DNA of 64,000 nt from Myrica gale (taxonomy: Eukaryota; Streptophyta; Magnoliopsida; Fagales; Myricaceae). The stretch covers positions 6,393,501 to 6,457,500 of the forward strand of contig OZ005611.1 in the NCBI GenBank assembly GCA_963930655.1, given 5' to 3'. Below, one piece after another: positions 32,883 through 45,400 of the stretch; positions within the stretch are counted from its first letter, which is position 1; every line of letters begins with the position of its first letter. The position numbers were made by a program, and so were the translations under genes. Below the pieces are notes generated by a model, which saw nothing but the letters and a program-made list of their open reading frames with translations, was not told the origin of the DNA and did no database searches.

Positions 32883-34182
32883 AATTGTTTGAATGTATGA
32901 TCCACCTCTAACTCAATCAGGATTAACTTTTAAACAGACTATCAATATCTTTCACAACTGGTACATTAAATTATAGTCTCTCCGTAGCTTGCTTCAGTTA
33001 AAGGTTACTTAATACGTACACGATTGGAAAATAGTTTACGAGACACAATACTGTCAACTTTTCAACGGCTACTATCTTGCCTCTTATAATTTATTGTATT
33101 AATACGTTATTCTGAATCGAAAAATTAAGAAAATTAATTTTACTGAATACCAGACCTCGTAGTTTACGAGTTATAAGAAAATAAGGAAAAAACAAATTAT
33201 TGTTATTACGTATCCTTCTGCTACTGAGGATATTTTAATAAAATTTGGATGTGTGTACGTACTTTAAAATTAAGCTTTCACCATCGTTATGACTTGGAAA
33301 AACTGAGAAACATATACCAAAATCTAAGAGACCCTAGCTATCACTATTCAATCCGTACCTACGGGCAGCTGTTCATGTATCATTATAGAGCAGTCCTTGG
33401 AACAACTTGGTCCGTAGCGTTTACCAAACGAAGGTATAGTTGTCAATTTTTTTTTTCTGTGAATTTTGGCTTTTTGTTAGCTGGGATGACTCTGGCTTAA
33501 TTAGTGATCATGTTGAGCGAAAGACACGTATCTGGACTGATGCATAGGGAAAGAGACTTTTTACTTAAGCATCTTCATTGATTAGGATTAGAGAGTTTAA
33601 CTTATTCATTAAACAAGAACATGTGAACTGCTTCATTTTCTTCTGTTTTTTAGATTTTACTTGCTTATCTAAACGTTTCACAAGTGGTGCTCCAAGCAAA
33701 ACGACACCAAGAAACGGCCAACCTAAGATTTGGTAGCAATACATTTAGGTTTTGTAATTGTCTGGGCTTAATCAATTGCTATTCTTAATTACACCTGGAT
33801 GGTCCACCTTGATCATGAATAAGTCCATTTAGGAAGTCGTCCCCCTCTTTCCTCCAATGCATTTTTATACTTATTTATCTTTTCCTTTTACCAATGATAT
33901 GTTTATCCAGTCAACAGATATATGCGAGGAAATTCAACAGATCTATCCCCATATGCCACGATGCCAATGCCTCGACAAAGTTATCCAATGTCTTCTAATT
34001 TTTGTACTGTGTTCTTCTCAATGGACGCCTGATGCTTTGAAATAAATACAGTATGCAGATTTGCAGGACCCTGAAGGGCCCTACTCATGATTCACATGTA
34101 TAGTACCTTGGTTTTGCAGAGCAGGATGGATAGAGAACATGTGTAAAAGGTGTACCTCCTTGGTGTTCTGCCAAGTTTTGAC
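32883..34182. other. Intergenic region, no gene recognised
   Basis: AT-rich sequence between the Tourist-like element and the DC1 gene. Open frames are short and unassigned. The end next to 34183 is probably DC1 3' UTR. Confidence 0.5.
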
Positions 34183-34938
34183 CTACTTGGATATTAAAGC
34201 CCTAACAACTGCAGCTATTATAGGTGTAGGATCCCCCAAGATGGCAGAGACAATAGCGCTAACAGCTCCTCCAGCAATCTGACAATATTTAGTCACCTTT
34301 CTAGCTCCTCTTTCCCCACGAGTGTTTTGGAGCGTCCCATTGATGCTAGGGATCCTAGTCTGCATCTCTCTGGCCTTGTTTTTGTCTACATTAAGATAGA
34401 TTGCCTGCCAGCTCTCCGCAAGCAGCTCCTTTACACATGACACGTGAAGATTATACGCCTTGCACTGAGACCTGTAAGACCAACCGGGTCCTTTGCCCCC
34501 GCACCGATGACAAGAGCTGGAGAGCTTGTGACAGAGATAAAGGTTTTGTTCCCCATCATTCAGGACATGCGGGAGGTTTGCACAACAAGGATGCAGATCA
34601 AAACCACATGCCTTGCAGTGATACACAAACCCCAGAACATCGCCCCCACATGCGTCGCATATTCTCATAGCGGGACCTGGTGGAGCATACAAAAATTGGA
34701 ATTCACACCTGTTGTTGAAAGAATGATAAATGCTGGGAGGTGCCACAGCACATGCCTTGTGCAAATGAAACTCGCATTGCAGGCATTTGTACTGGAAGCC
34801 AATGCCAGCTTCTTTGCACCCATCACAGTTGAAAGGGATCTCTGTATATTCGAGCTTTAGCTTGTGCTGTGGATGAACCGGGTGAGAAATCTCTTTGTCG
34901 ATCTTCATGAGTTTTTTTCCTTTTTTTCTTTCGCTCAA
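34183..34938 (-). CDS. DC1-domain (Cys/His-rich C1) protein
   Basis: Intronless, 251 aa. Three divergent C1 modules are visible: about residues 20-65 (HPQHKLKLEY, CDGCKEAGIGFQYKC, CEFHLHKAC), 75-120 (CDACGGDVLGFVYHC, CGFDLHPCC) and 134-168 (LCHKLSSSCHRCGGKGPGW, YNLHVSC). Each has the His-Cys spacing that binds two zinc ions. In the third module the usual tandem Cys is altered (YRSQCKAYNLHVSC), which may weaken it. The tail is hydrophobic with small residues (GGAVSAIVSAILG, IIAAVVRALIS). Plant DC1 proteins are linked to stress and hormone responses, but no activity can be inferred. A TATA box lies about 45 bp upstream of the start. Confidence 0.88.
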   Translation of the reverse strand: MSERKKGKKLMKIDKEISHPVHPQHKLKLEYTEIPFNCDGCKEAGIGFQYKCLQCEFHLHKACAVAPPSIYHSFNNRCEFQFLYAPPGPAMRICDACGGDVLGFVYHCKACGFDLHPCCANLPHVLNDGEQNLYLCHKLSSSCHRCGGKGPGWSYRSQCKAYNLHVSCVKELLAESWQAIYLNVDKNKAREMQTRIPSINGTLQNTRGERGARKVTKYCQIAGGAVSAIVSAILGDPTPIIAAVVRALISK

Positions 34939-36533
34939 CTTCTTAGCTTGGCCGATACAGCACAGGGGAATGGGATTACTGTTGTTTATATGGAGGAAAT
35001 GGAGGAAGATGACAAGTTTAATTTGTCTTGCTTTTGAATAGCAAGCTTAAAAAGGAAGATGTTTTGCAACAGTCCCCCGCGAAGATACTTTGCTTAAGTT
35101 CTACACGTAGAGAATAACTTGGTTACCCTGACACCACAATTAAGGTAAGAGGGGATTGAGTAAGAGACAGAAAAGCATTTGCAGAATCTAATGCCGTGGA
35201 GAATTAGAGTTGGCTTTACTTATTTGCCTTCTACCCAATGCGATAACACAAATTACATGTTAGACCACAGGCTTAATTGAGACTAGCTTTCATTGTCAGT
35301 AACTCCTGGGGACAATCCCAGCAATTTCATGGATGAGTAAAAAATAAAGCAAAAGGAAAATAAGGTCGACATGCTTGCTGAGGAATCTGAAACTTCTTAT
35401 TACTTTTCAATGAATAATTACAAATTTCGGAGTTTCACGGAGTAGTTCCAAGTGGCTATTGGTTTGATTTTTCTCTGTTTCCAAATAAAAGATAACAGGT
35501 TATTTTGAAGGAGAATATTCGTAGTCGCAAAAGGAGTAGATCTTGGTCTTAGAAAAAAGAGTTCAAAGACGGCCTTTTGCAAGGGCATGAAAGAGCGAAT
35601 CAATCCCTGCAAATAAGCACGTTTATATAAAACTACTCTTAAGCCGTCATCAGTAATGAGGTACATCTTTTGCTTTATTGAAGTCAGTAGCAGCTCCGAA
35701 TCTGAGTCCATTCCAGAGTCGAGGCGGGACCTCTCTGAAACTACCTTTTGTAATCCACCAGACATTTTAGGTTTAAATGTCCTACCACGTGCTATTATCA
35801 AATAATAGACAACGTTCTGTGTTGCAGTTCGATTGTTGTCTAATGCATGACAGGCTTATATATTCTGTGTTGCAGTTCGATGGATTGTTTGGAAATCAAC
35901 TAGACAACGTTCCTTTTTCTGTAACTGATGGGAGGTTGAAGATTTCAGGTTATCCCGTTGACCTTTGGAGACCAAGTTCTACACTTCGTCATTTGCCCTC
36001 TGCAAGGTCAAAATTACAAACTTGGAGGATAAAATCCAACACCAAGTAAGAGAGTCCAAACTGTTCCAAACAACAAAAGACAAAAAGATAAAGAAAAAAC
36101 AAGAAACAAGAAACTTTATGTACAGTTACCCAAGTCCATTAAAGGGGGGAAAAGATGTTAAATCCAGCAGGAAAGCATTTACATGGTGAAATTTCAAGCC
36201 ACCTGATAACCCAAATCTGCAACCAAGACGCGTGACGTGAACCCGGCATGTTTTTCTGCACTTGAGTCAATTTACATACTGTCCTTCGATGGTCCAGATT
36301 CCAGAATTACTTTTCTACATGCACCAGACAACTCACAAGACCACAACTAGGCTTCCAATCAATCAAGTATACTTTTGAATTTATTGAAATGCACAACTAG
36401 AGACATGAAATATACCGGACTGTGTAACACGATCTGACATTCAAAACTATCCAACCTCTACACCATCCAAAAGTGGCGGAGCAGCCCAGACTAAAGAACG
36501 CTAAAAATCTACATATATAACAGTATGCCACCT
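34939..36533. other. Intergenic region with an unassigned minus-strand frame
   Basis: A 127-codon frame at 35418-35801 (-) contains MSGGLQKVVSERSRLDSGMD and further Ser/Asp-rich sequence but matches no family I know. It may be a fragment. A 20-bp repeat, TTCTGTGTTGCAGTTCGAT, occurs at about 35814 and 35863. Nothing else recognised. Confidence 0.4.
34983..34992 (-). promoter_or_regulatory. TATA box of the DC1 gene
   Basis: CATATAAAC on the minus strand, about 45 bp upstream of the ATG at 34938. This gives a very short expected leader. Confidence 0.5.
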
Positions 36534-38844
36534 TTAGAGGCCATCTTTCATACTAATCTTTATGTTTTGCACTTTAATCGACAACTGCAGCTTATGATCT
36601 TCTATATCTTTTAGAACTGAGAGCAGGTTAGCCCGATAAACCTCGCATTTCCGATTTGCAGACTCCACTTCACTAGTAAGTTCTCGGATTTTCTTGTCCA
36701 CATCATCCTGCATTTGAAAAACCATGTTAAAACAGAGAACAACAGACATGACCAGTATATTCGGAGAGCTGGGAGAAGCATTGTCACATTGGAATGTCAG
36801 TTGAACCATAAGGAGAGTACAGGCAATGGTGTTTGGCTCCCAAAATTTTAGTCATACCAAATATTTGGCCTAATAAAATAATCCCAAAATAATCTCTCTC
36901 TATCAAATCATCTTTTTTTTATTAAAATAAACATAAAAAATTCACTCAAATAATCTCTCTCTTCACTTTTTCACCAATTCCGATACACCAAAAATTTGGG
37001 AGTGAACTGTAAGAGTTCTCTATTCCAGGTTCCAAGTAAATAAAACTACAGTAATGGCCAAAATTTATGAAACACGATGGAATTAGGAGGATGGAATCGT
37101 TTCCCATCCAATAGGAATACACTATAAAAGAACATTTCTGATTGAAAAGCAACATAAATTATCAGAGTGGCAGAATCTTAGATTTCAACAAAAGATTGCG
37201 CTCAAGGAGTGTTTCCCATGCAATCTTCAGAAGAACTATATCGGAAATACCATGTCTTTTGTTGTCGTTGTTGTGATATTCTATTGAAATTGTAAGTAAG
37301 TGCCCATCATAAAATGTTAGAAAACTAACATTGAAGGTTCCCCCGATATAGTTGAGATCATATACGAGCCAGTTAAAATTTAGAGGATTCGATGATTAGC
37401 TCTGAGAACCACTGGTTAACCAGCACGTATGCCTGACTTCATATAGCCCATACGTATGTAATTAGTGCAGGGTCTTCCTAAATACAACATATATTGGGAC
37501 ATCTTCCATCTCAAATGATGCAGACAGAGACATTAGTCGCCGGATTTTCATAGCAGATTCATCGAGTTGTTGTAAGACACCCAGCAATTAGTTCATATGT
37601 TTATAACAAACATGATGAAACTGAGTGATTCACCACACAACTCAAGGTAAGTCCAAAAGAGGAGGAAGGTAAACACATAAAACAGGATTTACTCAAATTT
37701 AAGAGATCATATGCAAGTTGAAAATAGCAGATTACATATTTACAGGCAAGTGTAAGGAGATAAATGAAGCACAGGACAGTGGAAAAAGAAAATGATCCAG
37801 ACCTCAGATATATGTTCTCTGGAGCTCCTTTCAAGATTATCACTGGTAGAATTTGCACGACTTACACCACTCGCCAAGTTCCGCCTAACACGCCCATTAG
37901 CCAGGGATATTCTTCCCTCGCTCTTTATTGCATGAGCGACTTTTTTTGCAGCCAGTTGCAAAGCATCCCTCGCCACATCATAAGTTTCCAGAGACTTCAC
38001 CCCTTCATCTACAAATTTAAAAGCTTCATGACGTAGAGTATTATATCGGACGGTGTGAGATTCTAGATAATTCGTATATACAATACTAGCGCGTTCTTCT
38101 AGTATAACACTGCTCCTGGCATTTCTTGTCCATCGTTTCAACACATAGTGAGATGGGAGAGTAAGCACGTTGGTAACTCTAAAAACTCCCAATACATGTC
38201 TGCAAAGAAGACCCGAAAACTCAGACATCTGGCAACTACAAGTTGCTTTCATCTCCAAAACATTGAACTTTACATAATTTGCTTTATGATCCTCACCAAA
38301 CTTTGCCACTTGATATGTGATGACTTCCCCATCATCCTCAGTCTTCGTTGCCATGAGTGTTAGAGTTCCAACTAGCTCCTCTTGAAACCTCACGAATAGT
38401 TTTCTCGTGTAAAGCTCGGATGCTTGTTTCTCCATCGGAGAAGGGGTCTTCAAAACTGGAGCGGTGTTCATAGTATCATAATCTGCTTTCACCTCTTTTT
38501 CATTACGACTTTCTAGAGCTTTTTCATATAGCTTAAAGAACTGGTTCAGATTTGTTGAGGCATTCACATACCCATCAAAGTATGAATTCATACTGTCGCT
38601 TCGCTGGGTTATGGACATCTCTGCAAAGAAAGTATCCCGCAGATAAACAGGCACCCATTGCCTGCGAGCAGAGTATATTGTTTGAAGCCACTCATGATCC
38701 CTAAGATTGTATCCATCAACAAGCGACAGCCAGCAAGACTCAAATTCCTCAATTGACTCAGTCAAGTTAACACATTTATGAAAGTCAGCTTCAAAACTAG
38801 GGTGTTTAAGAAACACATGGGACAATTTCTCCTGGCATTTTTTG

Positions 38845-38882
<38 letters not shown>

Positions 38883-39989
38883 AAAGACCTGAGTGACAGC
38901 TGTGCGTATCACCACGTCATGATCAGTTGTTATTGACATTGGAGGTCGACCAGACATCGCCATAAGCCACGTCTTAAAAAGCCACACAAAAGATGCTTCA
39001 GACTCATTGATTAGAAAAGCACAACCAAACAAAACAGGCTGTCCATGATGGTTTATCCCGGTGAAAGGTGCAAAGGGCAAACGATACCTATTGGACCTAT
39101 AGGTAGTGTCAAATGTGACAGTATCACCAAAGTAAGTGTAGTTCAACCTTGCCTTTGGATCAGCCCAGAAGACATTGCTCATAGACTGATCCTCATCACC
39201 CTGCACGGCATAAAAGAAATTGGGGTTCTCTGCTTGCATTTGCCGCAAATAATCCAGAACGAGTTGAGTGTCCCCTTCTAAGCTCCTCTGGCGGTTATTT
39301 CTCATGTAATTCCTACAGTCGACCTCTGTAAAACCCACTTTGCTTATCCCACCATACTCTTTTACTAGGGCTGACATAATCCTCCGGGGACCCATTCCAG
39401 CAGCTTGCAAGGTATCAATCAAGGTCTTGGAAGGACCAGAGATTTGCCTGTGAGAGCGAAGGCAATGCACCTGATCGGGTGGAACCAACTCATGGTTGTG
39501 TTCCCTGACAAACCCAGACACAACCCATTTCCCTGAGTCCTGCATCTTGACAGACAAGGATGCTTTGCAGCCCACTCTAGTGATGGTCCGGGGGCGTTTA
39601 ATTTCTCTGTCTTTCGTGCGCTTCTCATTCAAGTTGCGGAAGCCCTCCTTAGCACAAACGAATTGCCTCTGTATAATGGCTCCATCCCGCCTGGAACGCC
39701 TGGAGGAGCTGACACGGGTACTGAAGCCGACACGGCGAGCATAGGAATTATAAAAGGCCTTGGCAGCCTCTTCAGACTCGAACTCCATGCCTTCATAAGG
39801 TTCAAGGTCCAAGAGGTCCCCCTCAGGAAGGTAAATTTCACCGCTGCCCGCAGCACCACCTCCAGCGCCACCACTGGTGGGAGATGGGCTATCAGCCATT
39901 TCATCATCATCAATGTCCAGGCCATCATCATCAACACCACCGCCTCCTCCTCCCAACCCAATATCAAACTCGAGAATATCGTTATCCAT
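36534..39989 (-). CDS. FRS5: FAR1-related sequence 5 (domesticated Mutator transposase, transcription factor)
   Basis: Nuclear regulator of the FHY3/FAR1 family, descended from MULE transposases. Exons 37803..39989 and 36534..36707 give 786 aa, close to Arabidopsis FRS5. Order: an acidic, Gly-rich start (GLGGGGGGVDDDGLDIDDDE). A FAR1 WRKY-type zinc-binding domain follows at about 60-170 (EGMEFESEEAAKAFYNSYAR, VGCKASLSVKM, FVREHNHELV). The MULE transposase-like core is at about 275-370 (VTFDTTYRSNRYRLPFAPF, ITTDHDVVIRTAV, RHRFCKWHIFKKC). A SWIM zinc finger is at about 590-615 (MKATCSCQMSEFSGLLCRHV). A C-terminal coiled coil in exon 2 reads VDKKIRELTSEVESANRKCE. The exon 1 donor is GAG|GTCTGG; without splicing the frame would end a few codons into the intron. 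The intron (about 1.1 kb) holds a MITE-like element. Confidence 0.95.
36831..37007. mobile_element. MITE-like element in the FRS5 intron, copy 5
   Basis: Begins GTTTGGCTCCCAAAATTTT and ends AAATTTGGGAGTGAAC in inverse. Contains the family core CTTCACTTTTTCACCAATTCC. AT-rich, no coding. No TSD confirmed. Confidence 0.6.
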
Positions 39990-42489
39990 GTGAGGACTAT
40001 GAAGGAGCTCAATTCAACCCCACCGTGTGAATTGTTATATGCTTTCTATTTATAGTACTGTTCCTTATGTATTCAATCTCTCAACAGTTGCAGTGTAAAA
40101 AGCCATGTAGCAATCGAAATCTCAAGACTAGCTAAAGGGGTAATAAATTAATGGAAACAAGAAGTACCACTGACCCTCACAGGCGTAATTGTACAACACT
40201 CATTGAGAGAGGGCGAGCTCCTGCTCCATCTTCAGCCAAAAGCATCTCTCTCCACAAACTATTACTGCAACATAAACGACAACAACACGGGAGCCCAGTA
40301 GAAAATAAGGAAAAAAAAAGTGCCTTTTCTAGTACTTGTCGTGGGTTTCGACAGGGACAAAAATGTGTGACAGTGCACGAAGAAAAGCCTGCTGCTTTTC
40401 TAGGGTACCTGTGGAGAAACAAAGAGAAACCCTAGAATAGGTCAGGAATGGGTTTGATTAGGAATTGGGGAGGGTCTGTTCAGACTGTTCTTCCCCCCAA
40501 AAAAAGTGATTAAAAAAACTAACTGAAATGGGCACAGTGAGAGAAAGAGAGGGAGAGGGAGAGGGAGCTGAGAAAGTTCAATTTTAAGAAAAGGAGCAAA
40601 ACCGAAGTCGGGAGTTTGAGAATGGTGGGTAGGTTCTTCGTATTCTATTCTACCTCCCTTTCTTTACACTTGATCCGCTACTTTTTCCTTCTTATTTGTA
40701 AACGCTTATTCACCGTCCGATTACCATCACTACCTTCCTCCTCTTCTTCTTCTTTTTTTTCTTTTTTCTTTTTTACCTTAGAGCCTCACCTGCTCAGCCA
40801 CTTTTATTTATTTTATTTTATTTTTTGTGTACGAATTTCCAATATCTGAATGTAAAAAAAAACATTATTGCTTATATGTTCTAGTTGCAGTTATATAACA
40901 CTAGAATGATACTTTTTTTCTTTTTAATCATAGTTCATTAATTAATTCATTAATTTCTTTTTCATAATATCATTTCTATATCACCAAAATGTTACTTACT
41001 TTTTTCGTAATGAAAGCAACAAATTCGGGTGAAGATCCTCTGCAATTTTTTACCCGAATTGCACCATGCAATGCAATTCAGAGAGACAAACACAATAAGT
41101 AATCTTCATTGTAGGATCCATCCTCCCCACACAATTTAATGTTGCTCATATCAAGTTTCGGACAACATGAGTCATACGACAAGAAACCTCTCTTGTATCT
41201 GCCTCTATCTGAATTGTTCTGATCTATCAAATTCATAACTTTCCTATCATTGAAATACAATTCGGACAAAAAATTACAGAGAATTTTGATCTATCAAATT
41301 CATAACTTCCTATCATTGAAATAAAGTTATTATTTATTCACGAATACAAATAAAACTACTTAAATACCGATATAATTTACCAAACTCATTTGTCTTTTCT
41401 ATACCTAAAATGTTTTCTATGATTTTTTTATGAGTTTATTGATTGGTCAATCAATTTATCATCTTTTCTTCACCCGAATTTGTTGGGCTATTTAGGCTGT
41501 GTTTGAGAAGTAAAATTTTAGGGTTGTTAAAATTTTAGGTATTAGAGTTGATGAAAAAAAAATGAAGGGAGAGAATGAAAAAGTTGGTAAAAAAATATAA
41601 AAATTAATAAAAAAATAAAGAAAGAGAATGTTTTGTAATTATAATAAAATTTTATTATAGAAAGAGAAACTTAGTTGCATATTCAACCCAAACTCGGGTT
41701 GGCTGCTGCTCATGGACCATCACCCCAAAAAAAGGCCCATCAGGTAGTATGACACGTGGAGTGAGACATTTGTTCTTTATTTTTTATTTTTATAAGCCAT
41801 TTGTTTTCTTTTTAATTTTGTTTGGAATAGGAAAGAAAAAAGGTCACGTTTTGAGTTTTGACGATGAGAGGATGAAAACTGAAAAGGGGAAGATATCTAT
41901 GCAAAGGCTTACCTAAAAGCTGTAGCAGTGGTAGGACTGAGATTTTGTAACACGCGCATGAATTTGTCTTTTGCTAGTTGCTCCTCTTTTTAGGTACACA
42001 CCAAATGCCGGCCGAGAGCTGAGGGTGGAGAGAGCAGCGAGCAGACGCTGAGGCGGGTGAGCAATTCTGCTGACAGCTAGCGTTCTTCCCAGCGTGAAAT
42101 CCTCGTACCGACTTTGGATGCAATAGCATTACAAAACCCGCCTTAGACTCGCAGCCCCCAGGCATTTAGTAGAGTCTTCTTGTGCAGATGTTTTATTTTT
42201 TCATATTTGCAGCTTTGATATGTTTTGTGCTTTTGCTTTGCTTTCCTACCCTTCTTTCTCATCTGCTCTAAAGCCCTTGTAATACTTTACTTCTAAAAAT
42301 GAAACATAAAAATGTTCTATTTTTGTTAGCCTCTCTCGTTTACATGTTTTAAGACTGCCTGTCATCAGGGTGTGATGGGAGTATTTGGGTAGTCTTGCTG
42401 AGCCTTTTAAATTGTGCAGGCTTCTGTTCTGCCATAAACGAAACCAGCCCCTTTAAAGGAAGTAAAAGCGAAGAAAAAGAAAGAGAGAT
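39990..42489. other. Divergent promoters of FRS5 and the ARID gene; no gene
   Basis: The FRS5 leader and promoter (a GAGAGG-rich tract at 40540-40570) and the ARID gene leader flank an AT-rich centre. Within 41220-41325 a unit of about 36 bp (GATCTATCAAATTCATAACT...) appears twice. No product recognised. A MITE-like element lies at 41495-41693. Confidence 0.5.
41495..41693. mobile_element. MITE-like element, copy 6
   Basis: Left end GGCTGTGTTTGAG preceded by TTA; right end CAACCCAAAC is a weak inverse match. Read inversely it contains TTTTTTTCATCAACTCTAATAC, the same family core. Boundaries on the right are uncertain. Confidence 0.5.
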
Positions 42490-45400
42490 ATGAACGATAA
42501 CGAGGAAACGGGTAAATGTGTTGGGGAGGATAGGGATAACAGTCCGACGACCCATACGCATGCACAAGTCGACGAAGATGAGAAAGGACCAAACCCCACC
42601 CAGGTTCTAAATGTGGATTTGAAGATCGAGAACTACGTTGATGGCAAAGCTCCTGATGTTTTCCCTGTTGAAAACCCAGGTCAAGTTGATTCTGCTTCGT
42701 CTGCCCTTATAACCGCGAATGATACTAGTATGGCTGCAAATGAAGTGGCACATGGCAATGCTGAAACTGAGGTTAGCGATATAATCTATTCAAGTCGGCG
42801 GGAACCCGATTCACCCACTAAGAGGTCTATGGAAATAACGCCCGACAACGATAATAAAGGGGACTACATTGAAGAAACAGGTGGTAGTGATTTAAATCAT
42901 TCCAATCAGAAACTTCACAGTGCATCACATGAGAGGTCTATGGAGATGGAGGCCAAAGATGATCAGAAAGGGCATGACTTGAATGTTGGGATGAGCAACA
43001 TGGAGCTGTCTCCAAACAGAGAGGTTAAGGACCTGGTAACAAAACCCAAGCTGGACGTAGAGCATGAATTTCATATGAAGGGCTCAGAGCAGTCATTTCT
43101 CTCAGCGACATATTGGGATGAGGGTGATGATTCAGGAACAGAGGAAGACCAAGCAGCATTCATGATGGAGGTAGAAAATTTCTGTAAGGAGAAGAGCTTG
43201 GAATTCAAGCCCCCAAAGTTTTATCAAAAGGAATTGAATTTGCTCAAGTAAGTGCTCAGCAATTGGCTAATAGGTTTCATTAAAGAACCTTCTCTAACTT
43301 TGTGACATAAATCATGGTCGTCTTTCGTATCTAGGTTATGGAGAGCTGTGATCAAACTTGGTGGCTATGAACAGGTTTGCCTGGTTTATGTTTCATTGTA
43401 TTCCAATTATTTCTTGTCCCTGGGGGGCCTTTTTTTGGCTAAGCCTTAGATTTTTTTTTCTCTGAAAAATTTGAAGAATAATCCCTCAAGATCAGATGTA
43501 GAAGTGTGTGCATTATTCGAAAATTTATGGCCTATTTTGCACATTTCATTGTCTCAAAGGACTGTATGCAGTAGTTTGCTAACAACAGAACCCAGGTTTC
43601 AACCACCCCTCCCCCCCCCCCCCCCCCTCACATACACACGTGCATGATTCACTTGGATGAAACAATTTCACCTGCTTTTCAATTTATACTTATCACTGCT
43701 ATGATAGAATTACAGATCTGATGTCTTTCTGTTGGCTTTCGTAGGTGACTTCATGCAAGTTGTGGCGTCAAGTGGGACAATCATTCAATCCACCCAAGTA
43801 AGGGGAAAAAATGTTTGATTGGTTGATGCCATTTCTAGCCAGTTTGAAGTTTCATGACCAAAAATAAATGAAAACTGCAGTTCTCTATGGGTAAAAGGAA
43901 AAAGATGGGAAGGAAGAGAAAGAGCTTGCAAGTGCAAGGGAGTATAATTCTTAGTTTAGCTGTTGGCCACTTCCCCACCCACCCAAAATTAAGTTCCTTT
44001 TCTGGTTTTTTCTCAGGGAGACTATTTGGGATGGTTTCTTTCTTTCTTTTTTTGTTTTTCAATGCCATAGCTGATATGTCTGTTATGGTTTCACTTGCCC
44101 AGGACCTGCACTACTGTCTCTTGGACTTTCCGAATATTTTATGAGAAGGTTACTACTTTCGATCCACTTCCTGTACACTAATTAGTTCTTGACCTTTTTG
44201 TTTACTTACTTTTATGTGTTTATAGTTCCTTATTGTAACTTTCTGCAGGCACTACTTGAATATGAAAAGCATAGAATGGGTGCTGGTGAGCTCACAGAGC
44301 CTACTAGAGTAAATAATCAGGTATGTTAAATCAGCCAATCATGGGGTCAGGTCGTTGGGGTTTCTCAAGAATTATGTGCATTTCATTCCCAGCATGGGTT
44401 GTGCTTCAGGAAACTTTTGTTGGCGCGGGGTGGGGGGGTTTGTTTGGTGGAGGAAATGTAGATATGACGAGGTGTGTATACCTGTAGAAGGGGCCTAAAA
44501 AGTCTGATTCTTGGCCACTTTGATTGAACAATCCATGTCAAAAAATGGTCTGGATCACATACTGTCTCCTGGGGCTTGGAAATGGATATGTCGAGGAAAA
44601 TGTTGGAGTTGGTGCCATGAGTAGCTAGGCAAAGCCATTGCGTGGTTTATTGGAAGGTAGTATGAAGAATATAAATCCTGTGCTTATTGTGGGAAAACTG
44701 GGTTTGGGCTAAGAGTCACAAGGCTGTGTGTGTTCACATTTGGGATAATTGTTTTGAAATGGTAAACTGATGTTAGAACAGGATTTCTTTGTTTCATCAC
44801 AACAGCAAGGTTTGTTCTTTTTTTAGATTGGGGTGCATTTTAAAGTCCTCTCTCTGTGCTTTTGTAGCAACCTGAAGTGAATGTGATTTGGAGCTTTCCC
44901 TTCCTCAAAGTTTTGGGAAAATGAAGCCCTAGTTTTGTATTTGCTTTCATTTTGCATTTTGCATTTTTTGTTTCTCTGTTTCCTTTTATTTTTCCCATCT
45001 ATTCATGGTCCACATCCGTACATATGCATGTATATTGTTTTCATTTAGGTGGATGCATAGAGTGCCGATGCAGTTTGTCTTTTAATCTGAGAAAAAGGAG
45101 CAAACGAAAAAATTGCAAAGCATTTATTTTAACAGAGTATTTATGTACTTGTATGCTGATGTCTTGAAACTGGACTGCTGGTGCATTTTGATTCATGTGG
45201 AAATAAGAGCTGGTTCTGCACTAATAGATGCAAAAACTTTATCCGGTTTTGCAGGAGTAGTAATTTATAGTTATGTGAAATTCATCTGGGGTTGTAGGAG
45301 ATATAGTACGTCATTAGTATGATTCATATGCAGGTTGGCAGTAGTCAAGCTTTAGGATCAGGTAGGACGCTGAGGGATGCTGCAGCACGTGCAATGCAGG

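Noticed and set aside
37740..37802. C-terminal extension of the FRS5 frame (VWIIFFFHCPV...)
   Set aside because: Intron read-through past the GAG|GTCTGG donor. The true C-terminus is the coiled-coil exon at 36534-36707, which matches the family.
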